From positions 1 through 6,081 of the forward strand of contig CALFHQ010000114.1 of the NCBI GenBank assembly GCA_937876385.1: a stretch of 6,081 bases of DNA, read 5' to 3'. Position numbers and translations under genes: made by a program. Positions 5,737 to 6,081 of this stretch are shown here, piece after piece. The notes below the pieces were generated by a model that saw only the letters and a list, made by a program, of their open reading frames with translations, was not told where the DNA came from and searched no databases. The stretch comes from an uncultured Pseudomonadota bacterium. GTDB lineage: Bacteria > Myxococcota_A > UBA9042 > CAIXZC01. Within the stretch, counting starts at the first letter, position 1. The number at the start of each line of letters is the position of its first letter.

Positions 5737-6081
5737 GTGGTGCGCCAAATTCGCCGATGTGGCGCAGTTGCGGAAGCAGAGTTCCTTTCTGGCATCGAAG
5801 CTCCTGGGTGATATCCAGCCTGGGAGCCTTCCCCTTCATGCCTTCGAGCGCAAGGCCATGAGCGCCCTCAGCGCCGCCTTTGGAAATTTTGCCCGGACCC
5901 GAGTGAGACGAGTCTATCTGGGTTCAGAGTTCTGTTCATACCTCGAGATGTCTGCCGAGGAGTGGGCCCAGGGAGTTGAGCTCCTGAATCGATGGGGTTT
6001 CCAGGCCACCCTTGTTCTGGGCCCGCAAACGTCTCGTCGTATTGAGCAAACGCTTTCGGTGGTTGCCGACGCTGCCCGAGA
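5729..6081 (+). CDS. U32-like protein resembling the UbiV N-terminal half, C-terminus cut by window edge
   Basis: The frame is open for 117 codons from ATG at 5729 to the window edge. It overlaps the previous stop by 8 nt (ATGATTGA) and is preceded by GGAG (5718-5721) at 7 nt, so the two genes are translationally coupled. The segment RRVYLGSEFCSYLEM (60-74) matches the VIYLGEAVCSKR region of E. coli UbiV as I remember it. C69 falls on the first UbiV cluster ligand. The following EEWAQGVELLNRWGF and TLVLGPQT fit the next helix and strand of a U32 barrel. About 55 extra residues precede the conserved motif, longer than in UbiV. The remaining cluster cysteines would lie beyond the edge and cannot be checked here. 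Confidence 0.75.
   Translation, partial: MIEWCAKFADVAQLRKQSSFLASKLLGDIQPGSLPLHAFERKAMSALSAAFGNFARTRVRRVYLGSEFCSYLEMSAEEWAQGVELLNRWGFQATLVLGPQTSRRIEQTLSVVADAAR

Overview
The window is a moderately GC-rich, gene-dense bacterial segment with no RNA genes, CRISPR arrays or insertion sequences that I can see. The organism looks Gram-negative. The signs are a twin-arginine (Tat) exported beta-propeller protein, a GT-C type polytopic glycosyltransferase with large extracytoplasmic parts, and a UbiU/UbiV-like pair of U32 proteins. The mix would suit a deltaproteobacterial, myxococcal or uncultured relative, but the sequence does not fix the phylum.

Layout. Positions 1-4696 hold four genes on the minus strand. 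In transcription order they are: a 316-residue protein of unknown function with a GYPxCC and CSLHC cysteine pattern (4696-3746); a 736-residue GT39/PMT-like membrane glycosyltransferase (3679-1469); a 64-residue protein with eight cysteines of the DUF6485 type (1482-1288); and a Tat-exported PQQ-like beta-propeller protein that runs off the left edge (1279-1). The last three are tightly packed, with a 14-nt overlap and then an 8-nt gap, so they look like one operon. A good sigma70-type promoter lies just after the stop codon of the 316-residue gene. Positions 4771-6081 hold two plus-strand genes that overlap by 8 nt. Both belong to the U32 family as judged by motifs: a complete 321-residue protein, then a protein cut by the right edge whose N-terminal half resembles UbiV.

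The 74-bp divergent gap (4697-4770) carries a 42-bp inverted repeat with 14-bp arms matching at 12 of 14 positions. Each arm contains a -10-like hexamer for one strand and a -35-like hexamer for the other, so the same DNA reads as a TTGTAW-N17-TACAAT promoter in both directions. This suggests that the cysteine-motif protein and the U32 pair are expressed together from a symmetric promoter/operator.

How the genes may work together (inference). UbiU/UbiV and related U32 proteins are iron-sulfur enzymes linked to oxygen-independent hydroxylation of ubiquinone precursors or RNA bases. The divergent partner has its own CC...C..C pattern and may be a metal- or Fe-S-linked companion. The glycosyltransferase operon appears to be an envelope module. 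Its transferase has an unusual extracytoplasmic insert of about 110 residues that reads like a small FlgT-C/OB-like beta-barrel. No gap exceeds 75 bp, so there is no long non-coding stretch to explain.
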